Shown: positions 44,855 to 52,004 of the stretch, in pieces
How positions within the stretch are numbered: the stretch's first letter is position 1
Layout of the letters: every line of letters begins with the position of its first letter
Source of the DNA: Haloplanus sp. HW8-1
GTDB lineage: Archaea > Halobacteriota > Halobacteria > Halobacteriales > Haloferacaceae
NCBI RefSeq assembly: GCF_023703795.1
Contig: NZ_CP098520.1
Span: 124,001 to 188,000, forward strand
Direction: 5' to 3'
DNA: 64,000 nucleotides
Notes under the pieces: generated by a model
What the model saw: only the letters and a program-made list of their open reading frames with translations
What the model was told of the DNA's origin: nothing
Database searches by the model: none
Program-made: the position numbers and the translations under genes

Positions 44855-45757
44855 ATGTCTAGTAACAACGCTAGCGGAAAGGTCGTTTCGGTCGATGAAC
44901 AGGCATTCGAGAAAGCGGGCGGTCAGGCGGTCGATGAGGACGGCTTCCCGGTCGTCGACGAGACACCGGAGTTCGAGGCAGCGGTCGAGCAGGAGACGCA
45001 GGCGAAGGTGGATGCGAACCACCCGGATGGGATCGCGGACACGAGCAAGGACCGGATTCACGGTGTCACCCTCGAACAGGAGGAGCGCATTCGGGCGCGA
45101 GAAGCCGAACTGGAGCGCATCAGTGCCCAGGCCGAGCTGGGGATGCAGGAGGGACGCGCGAAGCGGACGCGAGCGATGGCCGCGAAGCGAAGTGCGAATC
45201 AGCATGAACAGTTCCAGAAACAGGCAGCGAGTGCGAATCCGATGATGGCGGACCCGGAGCGGGCGGATCCCCGAGCGGGCCTCGATCAGGACCAGTTGGC
45301 GGCGGTGAACAAACACGCAAAGCGGTTGGCGGCGCAGTTGGACGGGTGGTCGCGAGCAACTATCGGGCGTCGACTGGGCGAAGCAGTAGCTAGTGGAAAG
45401 AGCCTGATGGCGGCAGTCGTCGGGACGTTCGAGGCGTTGCAGACGGCGCCTGGGCGGGTCGTTCCAATCGAGAAACTCGAAGATGTCGACCGCAAGGAGG
45501 TGAGCGTCGAAGGGCGAGTCGAGACGTTGTGGGATCCCTCGCATCCGAGTATCGCCCAGGTGGGGCTCATCGCGGACGACAGTGGGAAGACGCGCGTGAC
45601 GATCTGGGAGGCATCGGACGCGCCGTGGATCGAGGAGGGGGAGCGGATTCGACTTCACAAGGCGGCCCGGAACTGGTACGAGGGGCGTGTCTCCCTAGCC
45701 GTGACTGGGTGGACGACAATCCACTTCCCAGAGCGCGGTCGGTGGTGGGAAGCATAG
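44855..45757 (+). CDS. RPA/OB-fold single-strand DNA-binding protein
   Basis: 300 residues. The C-terminal third contains an OB-fold of RPA type: VEGRVETLWDPSHPSIAQVG, LIADDSGKTRVTIWEASDAP, and EGERIRLHKAARNWYEGRVS. The rest is a long helical region (about 70-200) rich in Ala, Arg, Gln. Haloarchaeal plasmids often carry such RPA-like proteins, which protect single-stranded DNA during replication or transfer. It is transcribed from an unusual leader with three successive hairpins (44793-44854). A T7 run follows 20 nt after the stop. Confidence 0.82.
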   Translation: MSSNNASGKVVSVDEQAFEKAGGQAVDEDGFPVVDETPEFEAAVEQETQAKVDANHPDGIADTSKDRIHGVTLEQEERIRAREAELERISAQAELGMQEGRAKRTRAMAAKRSANQHEQFQKQAASANPMMADPERADPRAGLDQDQLAAVNKHAKRLAAQLDGWSRATIGRRLGEAVASGKSLMAAVVGTFEALQTAPGRVVPIEKLEDVDRKEVSVEGRVETLWDPSHPSIAQVGLIADDSGKTRVTIWEASDAPWIEEGERIRLHKAARNWYEGRVSLAVTGWTTIHFPERGRWWEA

Positions 45758-45775
45758 GCGAGCGCGACGCCGTTC

Positions 45776-45782
45776 TTTTTTT
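45776..45782 (+). terminator. T7 tract after the RPA-like gene
   Basis: Seven T residues 19 nt past the stop at 45757, preceded by GC-rich sequence. Archaeal RNA polymerase terminates at such T-tracts, so this probably ends the 44855 transcript. Confidence 0.6.
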
Positions 45783-45881
45783 GCTGTACGCCGGACCGAC
45801 CCTGACCCCGACGCCCCACCCTCCGCTCCGTGCTCGCTTCGCTGCGCGCGCAGCCACAACCTCGTATGGCTTGGTCTATAG

Positions 45882-46331
45882 TTAGAGCTCTTCGTAGTAT
45901 ACCTCTCCGGGTTCTCTTATTCGATCAACTTCGTCGTCCTCGATGGAGCCTTGTAGAATGTAGCTCCACACTTCGACATCGTCCATCAGGCCTCCGTAGT
46001 GATCGACGTAGTATTCGGCGAGACTTTTGCCGTCGCTGTCTCTGAAATCGTCCTGTATCACTATCATTTTCTGTTCTGCTTCAACCCGACTCAGAAACAG
46101 GAGAGTCTCGTTCAGAGTGGAGACCTTGGCTGGAGGAATATCTTCTCCATTCACCCACGTATAACTCTTGCATTCAATGACGATATCACCGTCTTCTGAT
46201 ACCGAATCGAACTTATGGACTTGTTCTTGACCGACTCGCCATTCCTTCTCCCGGATGAAGTTGCGCTCGAAATACTGCTCAAAGTAGCGTTTTACCCGGT
46301 CTTCGAATGCTCTCCAGTCGACCCGCTCCAT
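45882..46331 (-). CDS. PD-(D/E)XK nuclease-like protein
   Basis: 149 residues. The core HKFDSVSEDGDIVIECKSYT fits the Asp-(x)n-Glu-x-Lys motif of restriction endonuclease-like folds (D at GDIVIE, E-C-K). It begins with a helix (WRAFEDRVKRYFEQYFERN) containing a Glu often completing the active site. No methylase is nearby, so it may be an orphan nuclease or a repair/defence protein. AT-richer third positions than neighbours suggest transfer. Confidence 0.75.
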   Translation of the reverse strand: MERVDWRAFEDRVKRYFEQYFERNFIREKEWRVGQEQVHKFDSVSEDGDIVIECKSYTWVNGEDIPPAKVSTLNETLLFLSRVEAEQKMIVIQDDFRDSDGKSLAEYYVDHYGGLMDDVEVWSYILQGSIEDDEVDRIREPGEVYYEEL

Positions 46332-46460
46332 AGAGCTATCTCAATACCCTGAAACAATAAAGTAGCATAATCTTGAGTAGCAGATTGCTTGTTGTAAACG
46401 GTGTCTGGTGTTGAGAGATCTCTTCTGCGCCCGGTATAGACCCTTCAGCCCCGCGTAGAG

Positions 46461-46526
46461 TTTATTTCCCCCTCAATGGGTGAGGGGCTCGCTGTACTGG
46501 CGAGTTCCCGAAACACGGTGAGAACG
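46461..46526 (+). promoter_or_regulatory. Dual-hairpin leader F, upstream of tfb
   Basis: Stem 1 CCCCTCA/TGAGGGG (46469-46475, 46481-46487). Stem 2 CTCGC/GCGAG (46488-46492, 46500-46504) can be extended into the 3' strand of stem 1 through GGGG pairing with TTCC. A Shine-Dalgarno-like GGTGAG (46517-46522) is 4 nt before the ATG at 46527. A T-rich TTTATTT (46461-46467) precedes the first stem, so this could also be a promoter. Confidence 0.55.
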
Positions 46527-47453
46527 ATGGCAACTAGAGACATCTACGAGAGCGGATTCGACGAAGACGTCCGAACGGAATCGAGTGCGAACCAGTGTCC
46601 CGAGTGCGACGGCCGGGTCACCACGAACGCGGTCGAAACGGTCTGCGAGGAGTGTGGCCTCGTCATCGACGAGCAGCGGATCGACCACGGGCCAGAGTGG
46701 CGAGCGTTCGACGACGAGGAGTGCGAACGAACGGGCGCCCCACTTACTGCGGCCCGCCACGATCGCGGCCTGTCGACGGAGATCGGTCGCGGCACCGACG
46801 CGAAGGGGAACGAGATCTCTGGGCAGAAGCGACGGCGACTCGCGCGGATGCGCCGTGAGCAGACCCGCGGTCGCTGGCGGTCGAAAGCGGAACGGAACCT
46901 CGCACACGGACTGGGCGAGATACGTCGGTTGGCGAGTGCGCTCGAACTCTCCGATTCGGTTCGCGACCAAGCGTGTCAGCTCTTCCGGAGCGCCCAGAAC
47001 GAGGATCTGCTTCGTGGCAGATCCATCGAGGCGATCGCCGCGGCCAGCGTGTACGGGGCCTGCCGGTGCAACGGCCTCTCGCGGTTAGTGGACGACGTCA
47101 GCGAGATGGCCCGCGTGGCGGAGTCACGGGTCACGAACGCGTACAAAACGCTGAACGAAGAGCTGGGCCTCCCCGCTGAGCCTATCTCCCCCAGCATGTT
47201 CGTGCCCCGCCTCGCCTCTGACCTCGAATGTCCGGACGAGATCCGACAGCGGGCCCGAACCCTGGTGGAACAGGCCGAGGAGCGCGGCGTCACGACGGGC
47301 GTTCATCCGGCCGGGTTCGCCGCGGCCTGCCTCTACAAGGCCGGTCGCGAGGAGGGGCGATGGTTGACGCAATCCGAGGCCGCGAACGTGGCGAACGCTT
47401 CGAAGGCGACCGTCCGGGCACACCGGGATACGTTGGAAGAACAGGTCGCCTGA
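46527..47453 (+). CDS. tfb: Transcription initiation factor TFB (TFIIB)
   Basis: 308 residues. N-terminal zinc ribbon CPECDGRVTTNAV...CEECG (about 23-45), B-finger region with PEWRAFDDEECERTGAP, then two cyclin-like repeats (about 115-205 and 215-300), the first with IEAIAAASVYGACRCNGLSR and the second with GVHPAGFAAACLYKAGREEG. TFB binds TBP and BRE to recruit RNA polymerase. Haloarchaea have many TFB paralogues that select different promoter sets; this is probably a replicon-specific one. Start ATG 46527 follows a GGTGAG ribosome site. Confidence 0.95.
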   Translation: MATRDIYESGFDEDVRTESSANQCPECDGRVTTNAVETVCEECGLVIDEQRIDHGPEWRAFDDEECERTGAPLTAARHDRGLSTEIGRGTDAKGNEISGQKRRRLARMRREQTRGRWRSKAERNLAHGLGEIRRLASALELSDSVRDQACQLFRSAQNEDLLRGRSIEAIAAASVYGACRCNGLSRLVDDVSEMARVAESRVTNAYKTLNEELGLPAEPISPSMFVPRLASDLECPDEIRQRARTLVEQAEERGVTTGVHPAGFAAACLYKAGREEGRWLTQSEAANVANASKATVRAHRDTLEEQVA

Positions 47454-47479
47454 CAACGCTCGCCTACAAAAATACCTCA

Positions 47480-47502
47480 GATAATTTTCTCAGGAAATTA
47501 TT
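47480..47502. promoter_or_regulatory. Imperfect inverted repeat before DUF7342 gene
   Basis: ATAATTTTC and GGAAATTAT (47481-47489, 47493-47501) form an 8/9 inverted repeat in an AT-rich island 28 nt ahead of the ATG at 47529. CTCAG occurs twice (47476-47480, 47489-47493). It is well placed to be both promoter and autoregulator operator. Confidence 0.5.
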
Positions 47503-47528
47503 TGCTCTTCGGCCGCATAGCACCCAGT

Positions 47529-48041
47529 ATGACCGAGACGTGGGACGACGTCAACGAGCAGGTCAAAGCGGACTGGAAAGCGGAGACCACGCCGTTCGAG
47601 CGGGTGTACGAAATCGTCGAACAGACCCGCGATGGACAATCGGCAGCCGAGATCGCCGACCGCGCCCTCGTGAGCGAACCGACGGCCCGTCGCCACTGCA
47701 AGGCGCTCGTGAACACCGGGTTCGCCGAGACGGAACAGGACGGCCAAACAACGCTGTACAAGCGCAACAGTGATCGGGTGTTGATGTCCCGGATCCGTGA
47801 ACTCCGTGAGGAAGTCGATCGGTCGGAGTTACTTGACAGCATTCAGGAGATGAAGGCCGAGATTCGGCGCTACGAGGACCGCTACGACGCGGTGTCACCG
47901 GAGGAACTTGCCCAGCAACTCGACGCCGACGAAACGGAGGGGTGGGACGACCTCACCGCGTGGCGCACGACGCGGCAGAATCTCGCCGTCGCACAAGCCG
48001 CACTCGCCTACGACGAGGCCAGCCACCAGCTCGCCGTATGA
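47529..48041 (+). CDS. DUF7342-type winged-helix regulator
   Basis: 170 residues from ATG 47529. Winged-helix region: FERVYEIVEQTRDGQSAAEI, VSEPTARRHCKALVNTGFAE, then wing QDGQTTLYKRNSD. The C-terminal coiled coil (RELREEVDRSELLDSIQEMK onward) includes RYEDRYDAVSPEELAQQLDA, homologous in layout to the protein at 25832-26356. Immediately followed by a small gene that commonly accompanies this family. Probably DNA-binding; target unknown. Confidence 0.8.
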   Translation: MTETWDDVNEQVKADWKAETTPFERVYEIVEQTRDGQSAAEIADRALVSEPTARRHCKALVNTGFAETEQDGQTTLYKRNSDRVLMSRIRELREEVDRSELLDSIQEMKAEIRRYEDRYDAVSPEELAQQLDADETEGWDDLTAWRTTRQNLAVAQAALAYDEASHQLAV

Positions 48042-48053
48042 ACTGCGACGACC

Positions 48054-48188
48054 GTGCTGGCGAGTTCGGCCCAATCTATCTTCCGGCTCCAGCGAATTCG
48101 TGACTGCTGGCTCGAACTCGACTCGCTCGTCGACGAAACGGCGTACGATGATGTCCTCGCGCCCACGGAACTGCAGATCAAACGATGA
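48054..48188 (+). CDS. Small companion gene of DUF7342 protein
   Basis: A 44-codon frame from GTG 48054 to TGA 48186-48188. Contains LQRIRDCWLELDSLVDE and DVLAPTELQIKR. It begins 12 nt after the stop of the regulator gene and ends by overlapping the 3' end of the convergent membrane-protein gene by 11 nt. The coding bias fits. I infer a co-transcribed partner; I cannot assign a role. Confidence 0.55.
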   Translation: MLASSAQSIFRLQRIRDCWLELDSLVDETAYDDVLAPTELQIKR

Positions 48189-48936
48189 CCGACACCAGCC
48201 CGACGAGCGCGATGGCGACGAGCACACTGGTGAGGGTCCCGACGAGGAAGTACTCCGCGAACGCCTGTTCCTTGAGTTCCTCGAAGCGAGCGATCGACTT
48301 CGCGGCCACGACGAGCCCGACCGCGCCCCACAGCCCAGCCACGCCGAGGAAGAGGATGATCCACCGTTCGAGGCTCCCGATGAGCGACCCCGCCTCCAGG
48401 TCGTCATCCGAGTCGGGGATCGGATCCTCGGCCGGGAGCACGCCACGGACGATGGCGTTCCCTCCCTCGTGGGCGAACACGAACGCTGCGAGGTACACCG
48501 CTCCCGTGGTCACCGCCGCCCAGGGGAGATGCGTCACGCCACGAATCCCGGTCAGCAGCGGTGTGAGGCGCCAGACACCGGGGGCAAGCAACGCCCACCC
48601 AGCGAGGATGACCAGAAGATGGGCCAGTTGGTCACCGAGAAACAGAAGTGCTGACCCACCTCTGCGCTCGCGGAGCTGCGCCGAGACGGCGTCGATGGGG
48701 AGATGAAGCAACCCGATCATCGCGACGACCACCACTGACTGGACGGTCAACAGCGGTGCGAATACGGCCACGTGGACGAGACAGACGATGCCCCAGTGTG
48801 TGAGTAACGGCCGGAGGCGGTGTTTGGCCATCGCCAGCGCGTCGGTCTGGAACACGAAGTCACCGAGGACGTGGCCCAGCACGAGCAGCGCCAGTGCGGT
48901 ACCCGCTGGCCCAAGGCTTGTCAACCACGCGCTCAT
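48178..48936 (-). CDS. DUF3307-type membrane protein
   Basis: 252 residues with six or so hydrophobic segments: LLVLGHVLGDFVFQTDALAM at the start (a DUF3307 hallmark), 45-65 (HWGIVCLVHVAVFAPLL), 100-125, 140-160, and a pair at the C-terminus. The family commonly sits next to SatD-type genes, as here, where the starts overlap by 4 nt. It is thought to be part of a regulated membrane system of unknown substrate. Confidence 0.82.
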   Translation of the reverse strand: MSAWLTSLGPAGTALALLVLGHVLGDFVFQTDALAMAKHRLRPLLTHWGIVCLVHVAVFAPLLTVQSVVVVAMIGLLHLPIDAVSAQLRERRGGSALLFLGDQLAHLLVILAGWALLAPGVWRLTPLLTGIRGVTHLPWAAVTTGAVYLAAFVFAHEGGNAIVRGVLPAEDPIPDSDDDLEAGSLIGSLERWIILFLGVAGLWGAVGLVVAAKSIARFEELKEQAFAEYFLVGTLTSVLVAIALVGLVSVIV

Positions 48937-49595
48937 GCTCGCTCCTCCTCGAACGCCGTCTGGAGCCGCTCCCCGAGGGAGGTCTCGGCGTTCCGTACCT
49001 CCTGGACGTGCCCCGCACTCAGAGATTCACTCACCGTGGATTTCGAGACGTCGAAGCGCTCAACGACGCATTTCTGAGCGCCTTCCTCCTTGAGGGCTTG
49101 CGCGAACTGGGCCTGCCGATCCGTCCAATCCTCTCGGACACACTGGACCAGGTCGAACATCGCGTTGACGTGCGCCACCAGCTCGCTCGACCAGCCATCG
49201 ACGCGGACCCACGCTCCCGCGTCCTCGGCCGCTTCGATCGCCTCTCGTGCCCGGTGGAAACACGGGCCATCCATCCCGATCGCCTGGTTTGGGTTCAGCT
49301 GCGTATCCAGCGCCCCGAGTCCGATGCCGAACCGGAGTCGAGCCGGGTGGAACCGGTCGCTTACCGAGACTACCGCTTCGACGGCATCGGTCGCGTCTGT
49401 CAGGAGCACCTGGAACTCGTCGCCCGTCGTGACGGTGAACTGGGAGGCGATGGAACTGTCCGGGAGCTCGTCGTTCAGGGAGTTGACTACCTTCTTGAAC
49501 TTCCGCTGTGCTTCGCTCCGATCCGCGAGCTCCCGAGACCCCCGGATGTCCCCGATGACGGCCACGAACACGGCGTTGGCTTGATTCTTGGTCAT
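48933..49595 (-). CDS. SatD-family regulator
   Basis: 220 residues. The N-terminal region AVIGDIRGSRELADR and FTVTTGDEFQVLL is the SatD core, which resembles a nucleotidyl-cyclase-type fold. The C-terminus has an HTH motif (CVVERFDVSKSTVSESLSAG), so it likely binds DNA. Partner of DUF3307. Four GTTCGCC/GGCGAAC half-sites plus a palindrome occur just upstream, which makes autoregulation probable. Confidence 0.82.
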   Translation of the reverse strand: MTKNQANAVFVAVIGDIRGSRELADRSEAQRKFKKVVNSLNDELPDSSIASQFTVTTGDEFQVLLTDATDAVEAVVSVSDRFHPARLRFGIGLGALDTQLNPNQAIGMDGPCFHRAREAIEAAEDAGAWVRVDGWSSELVAHVNAMFDLVQCVREDWTDRQAQFAQALKEEGAQKCVVERFDVSKSTVSESLSAGHVQEVRNAETSLGERLQTAFEEERA

Positions 49596-49597
49596 TT

Positions 49598-49722
49598 GTT
49601 CGCCTCTATTACCGAACCAGGCGTTGGTTCGGTTTTTCCACCGAACTCAGATGAGTGTTGTGGTTGGGAATGTGTTCGGCTATAGGGGCGAACTAATTTT
49701 GAGTTCGCCGATAATGGCGAAC
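49598..49722. promoter_or_regulatory. Multi-site operator region of satD-type gene
   Basis: Half-sites GTTCGCC at 49598-49604 and 49703-49709 and GGCGAAC at 49687-49693 and 49716-49722 give GGCGAAC-N9-GTTCGCC-N6-GGCGAAC. Between them lies ACCGAACCA-GGCGT-TGGTTCGGT (49611-49633), a perfect 9-bp palindrome with a related core. The promoter of the satD-type operon should lie here, so repression by the SatD protein itself is a fair guess. Confidence 0.7.
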
Positions 49723-49788
49723 AAAAATGACCGGGGGGTAGGGCGGAAATGCTCGGCTGCGACCGTCCCGATCAGTGTGTCAACTGGG

Positions 49789-50108
49789 TCAGCCATCTGT
49801 GTCAGGCTGAGTGGACGGATCATCGACGAGCCTGAACGATTCGTCGCTACCGTGCCACTCGTCGACGAGATCGGCCTCTTCGCGAGCGTCTGTCGCCGCC
49901 GAGGCTGGAAGGGGCTCGTCCTCGAAGTCGTCGAGAACGGTGAACGCCGGGCCGTTCGGATCGGCGTGCTGCTGGCGTTCGATCCACTCGATAAGCGCCT
50001 CGTGGCCGGCTTCTTTCAACGAGAGACCGTGCTTGCGAACTCCCGGAAGCGTTCGTATTCGTCCTCGGTCAGTTCAGTTTGAACGTGCTTGGTGTCGTTA
50101 CTGCTCAT
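49789..50108 (-). pseudogene. Frameshifted ribbon-helix-helix/antitoxin-like gene
   Basis: Reading from ATG 50108 gives MSSNDTKHVQTELTEDEY and then REFA, but one base is missing near 50034-50037: the frame that continues encodes KHGLSLKEAGHEALIEW and more, to a TGA at 49789-49791. Restoring one base would give about 106 residues, a typical haloarchaeal antitoxin with Arc-like start. A downstream overlapping 38-codon frame (49680-49796) begins like a partner but is not a PIN domain, so the toxin is missing or replaced. The frameshift could also be programmed or a sequencing error. Confidence 0.7.
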
Positions 50109-50377
50109 AGGGGCCCCAGTTGCTACTCCCATCTACTTGCTCATGAAATAAGATGTTTGCATGGCTTAGTTCATGGCCCATGCTCAAACGGGAGACGGAG
50201 CGGACTACTGGCCCGGAAGTTGAAATACGAATTCGGGACAAACCACACCAACCGATGAGTGATCGATATCTCGATCTCGAGGAGCTGCGTCCAACTGGAG
50301 AAGCGTCCCATATTTCGGACCCGAAGTTCAACGACGAGTGTGAAGGTGAGCCCCGGCGACAACGCGTCGCGACGACC

Positions 50378-51136
50378 ATGGGTGGCACCCCCGACACGCC
50401 GACGGCCACCGACGGCGAGTGCAGGTCCTGTGGGGCGCCAATCCCGGACGGCCAGACGAAATGCCGGTTCTGTCTCACCAACCATCTCGGGAGTGACGCC
50501 ACCAGCACGGACGAGACAGCGTCGACGACGTTCCTCGGCATCATCTACCTAGTCGTCGAGTCGACCACGTTCTACGGCGCCGTCGCGAAGGGCGGCGCGG
50601 CAGCGAACCTCCTCTCCGCCAACGAGGCGGAGCCGGCCGTCGACGACTATACGCTTATCTACGACCTCGACGAGGCGCCGGCGCGCCAGCTGGCCGAACA
50701 ATGGCCCTCACTCCCCGACGCTGTACAGGTGTCATCAGAGGAGGGAGAGCGGCTTCTCAGTGCCGCCTGTGACCGGACAGAGTGGCACGGGCAGGGAGCG
50801 TCGGAGCGCCAAGAGCAGGCCCCGACGCGGCTCTACGACCAGCGTGGGGACGGAATCCGCAACGCGTCACGGCTCACTGAGGTACTCGACGACGCCGCCG
50901 ACGCGGTGTGGCTGGTTCCAGCGATGGTGTTGACCGAATCCGCTCGGGAGGATGAAACTGACAGCCAGGTGTCGTCGGTACCGACGACGGAGCAGCTCGA
51001 CTGTCAGAACTGTGGGCGGGCGACCGACCACCGGTTCAATACCTACGAGTCGATTCCTGATGAGTCGTGGACGGGCCAACCGATCTGGGAGTGTCAGGTA
51101 TGTGTCACAGCTCGCTACGGGCCCAGTCTCGAGTAG
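50378..51136 (+). CDS. Zinc-ribbon plasmid protein, unknown
   Basis: 252 residues from ATG 50378 (MGGTPDTPTATDGE); the frame opens at 50153 with an alternative ATG at 50255. Two zinc knuckle pairs: CRSCGAPIPDGQTKCRFC near residue 15 and CQNCGRATDH ... CQVC near the C-terminus. The middle is an acidic alpha/beta region (EAEPAVDDYTLIYDLDEAPA). No enzymatic motif. Both ends carrying zinc ribbons suggests nucleic-acid or protein binding. Strong haloarchaeal codon bias throughout the later two thirds supports 50378. Confidence 0.7.
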   Translation: MGGTPDTPTATDGECRSCGAPIPDGQTKCRFCLTNHLGSDATSTDETASTTFLGIIYLVVESTTFYGAVAKGGAAANLLSANEAEPAVDDYTLIYDLDEAPARQLAEQWPSLPDAVQVSSEEGERLLSAACDRTEWHGQGASERQEQAPTRLYDQRGDGIRNASRLTEVLDDAADAVWLVPAMVLTESAREDETDSQVSSVPTTEQLDCQNCGRATDHRFNTYESIPDESWTGQPIWECQVCVTARYGPSLE

Positions 51137-51155
51137 CGCCAGCGCTGGGCGTCGA

Positions 51156-51197
51156 TTAACCAACAGCCTGCGCATTTCCCCGCGCTTTGTTGGTTAA
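51156..51197. repeat. TTAACCAAC-type inverted repeat, copy 2
   Basis: Arms TTAACCAACA (51156-51165) and TGTTGGTTAA (51188-51197), perfect 10 bp, 22-nt spacer (one more than the others). Ends 13 nt before leader G. Lies in the 136-nt gap between two plus-strand genes. Confidence 0.9.
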
Positions 51198-51210
51198 GGC
51201 TGTGACCTCC

Positions 51211-51272
51211 TCGAACCCCGGCGCCAGTCTCGTAGGAGTCTTTCCGCGCCGGCGAGCGGTGAGGCGCTTCCG
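51211..51272 (+). promoter_or_regulatory. Dual-hairpin leader G
   Basis: Stem 1 CCGGCGC/GCGCCGG (51218-51224, 51246-51252). Stem 2 GCGCC/GGCGC (51246-51250, 51263-51267) uses the same 51246-51250 strand, so the two are mutually exclusive. GCGGTGAGG (51256-51264), a Shine-Dalgarno-like sequence, sits in the loop of stem 2, 9-15 nt before the ATG at 51273. Confidence 0.6.
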
Positions 51273-51461
51273 ATGGAGCAAGATTTCAAACAAGGCTACC
51301 GGATGCATCGTGTACTCAGTAATCTCAACCGGCTCGATGTCGACCGGTTGGACGACGCGGATCGAGAGCGAGTCGAAACCGCGAGAGAACTCCTAGAAGA
51401 GGTGAGCATTCTCACGCGACCGGGCGACGGAGCCGGGGAGGATGCCCACGCAGACTCCTAA
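51273..51461 (+). CDS. Small helical protein, unknown
   Basis: 62 residues, no motif, likely two helices (VLSNLNRLDVDRLDDADRER, RELLEEVSILT). Codon bias and its leader architecture, shared with the neighbouring genes, support a real gene. Function unknown. Confidence 0.65.
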   Translation: MEQDFKQGYRMHRVLSNLNRLDVDRLDDADRERVETARELLEEVSILTRPGDGAGEDAHADS

Positions 51462-51505
51462 CTGGAGTCGCCGGCCACACCTCGTCGGGAGGCACCTCTC
51501 GCGTC

Positions 51506-51555
51506 GGTTTATCGCCCCCGACAGGGGTGCGGGGGCGACCCCGTGAAGTCCAGAT
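51506..51555 (+). promoter_or_regulatory. Dual-hairpin leader A
   Basis: Stem 1 CGCCCCCG/CGGGGGCG (51513-51520, 51530-51537). Stem 2 CGGGG-GCGA-CCCCG (51530-51543) has a GNRA tetraloop and shares 51530-51534 with stem 1. The loop of stem 1 contains AGGGGTG, a block seen in leaders B and C as AGGGGTGCGG. A TTTAT lies immediately before, a possible TATA. Confidence 0.65.
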
Positions 51556-51936
51556 ATGGCGACACTACAAGCTGCGACGACGTCGACTGGCGCACTCGTA
51601 TCGAATCCACAGGCAGTCCGCGAGCTCTGTGAGAGCTACTGCTTCGGAACGCTCAACTGGGAAGTCACCGAGGACGGAGAGCTCACTATCTGGGGACACG
51701 ACGACTTCGAGGTGTACGAAGCGCGGGAGAACGGTCTCCCGGACTACGAGGGCGGTATCGTGACCTATGAATTCCTGCGAGAACTCGCCGATCATCTCGA
51801 AGGCAACGAGGAACTCGACATCCAAACAGCGGGGTTTACGAAGTGTCGCTTCCCAGTGCTGGCGAAGCGGTACGTCGTTCGTGACGGCGAAGTCCTCCAC
51901 GCGGACCTCAGTTCCCCCGAACCAATCGACGAGTAG
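51556..51936 (+). CDS. Conserved-type plasmid protein, unknown
   Basis: 126 residues. Alternating strands in the middle (NWEVTEDGELTIWGHDDFEV, YEGGIVTYEFLRELADHL) and a C-terminal strand ending LHADLSSPEP. No motif or membrane helix. It ends 68 nt before the next start. Its leader shares the architecture of leaders B to G, so it is probably regulated in the same way as its neighbours. Confidence 0.72.
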   Translation: MATLQAATTSTGALVSNPQAVRELCESYCFGTLNWEVTEDGELTIWGHDDFEVYEARENGLPDYEGGIVTYEFLRELADHLEGNEELDIQTAGFTKCRFPVLAKRYVVRDGEVLHADLSSPEPIDE

Positions 51937-51940
51937 CGTT

Positions 51941-52004
51941 GTTCGTCCCCCGGAAGGGGTGCGGGGCGATCCAGTCGCAGTCGCCCCGTGAGGTGAGTGT
52001 TCAA
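51941..52004 (+). promoter_or_regulatory. Dual-hairpin leader B
   Basis: Stem 1 CGTCC/GGGCG (51944-51948, 51964-51968, one G-U) around inner CCC/GGG with GGAA loop. Stem 2 CGGGGCGA/TCGCCCCG (51962-51969, 51981-51988), perfect 8 bp, shares 51964-51968. GAGGTGA (51990-51996), a good match to the anti-SD, lies just after stem 2 and 8 nt before the ATG at 52005. Confidence 0.7.

Noticed and set aside
44328-44855. N-terminal extension of the 43767-44327 membrane protein to 44855
   Set aside because: Extension lacks the hydrophobic pattern, is Arg/Pro/Ser-rich and covers GC-rich hairpins; an internal ATG gives a normal membrane protein.
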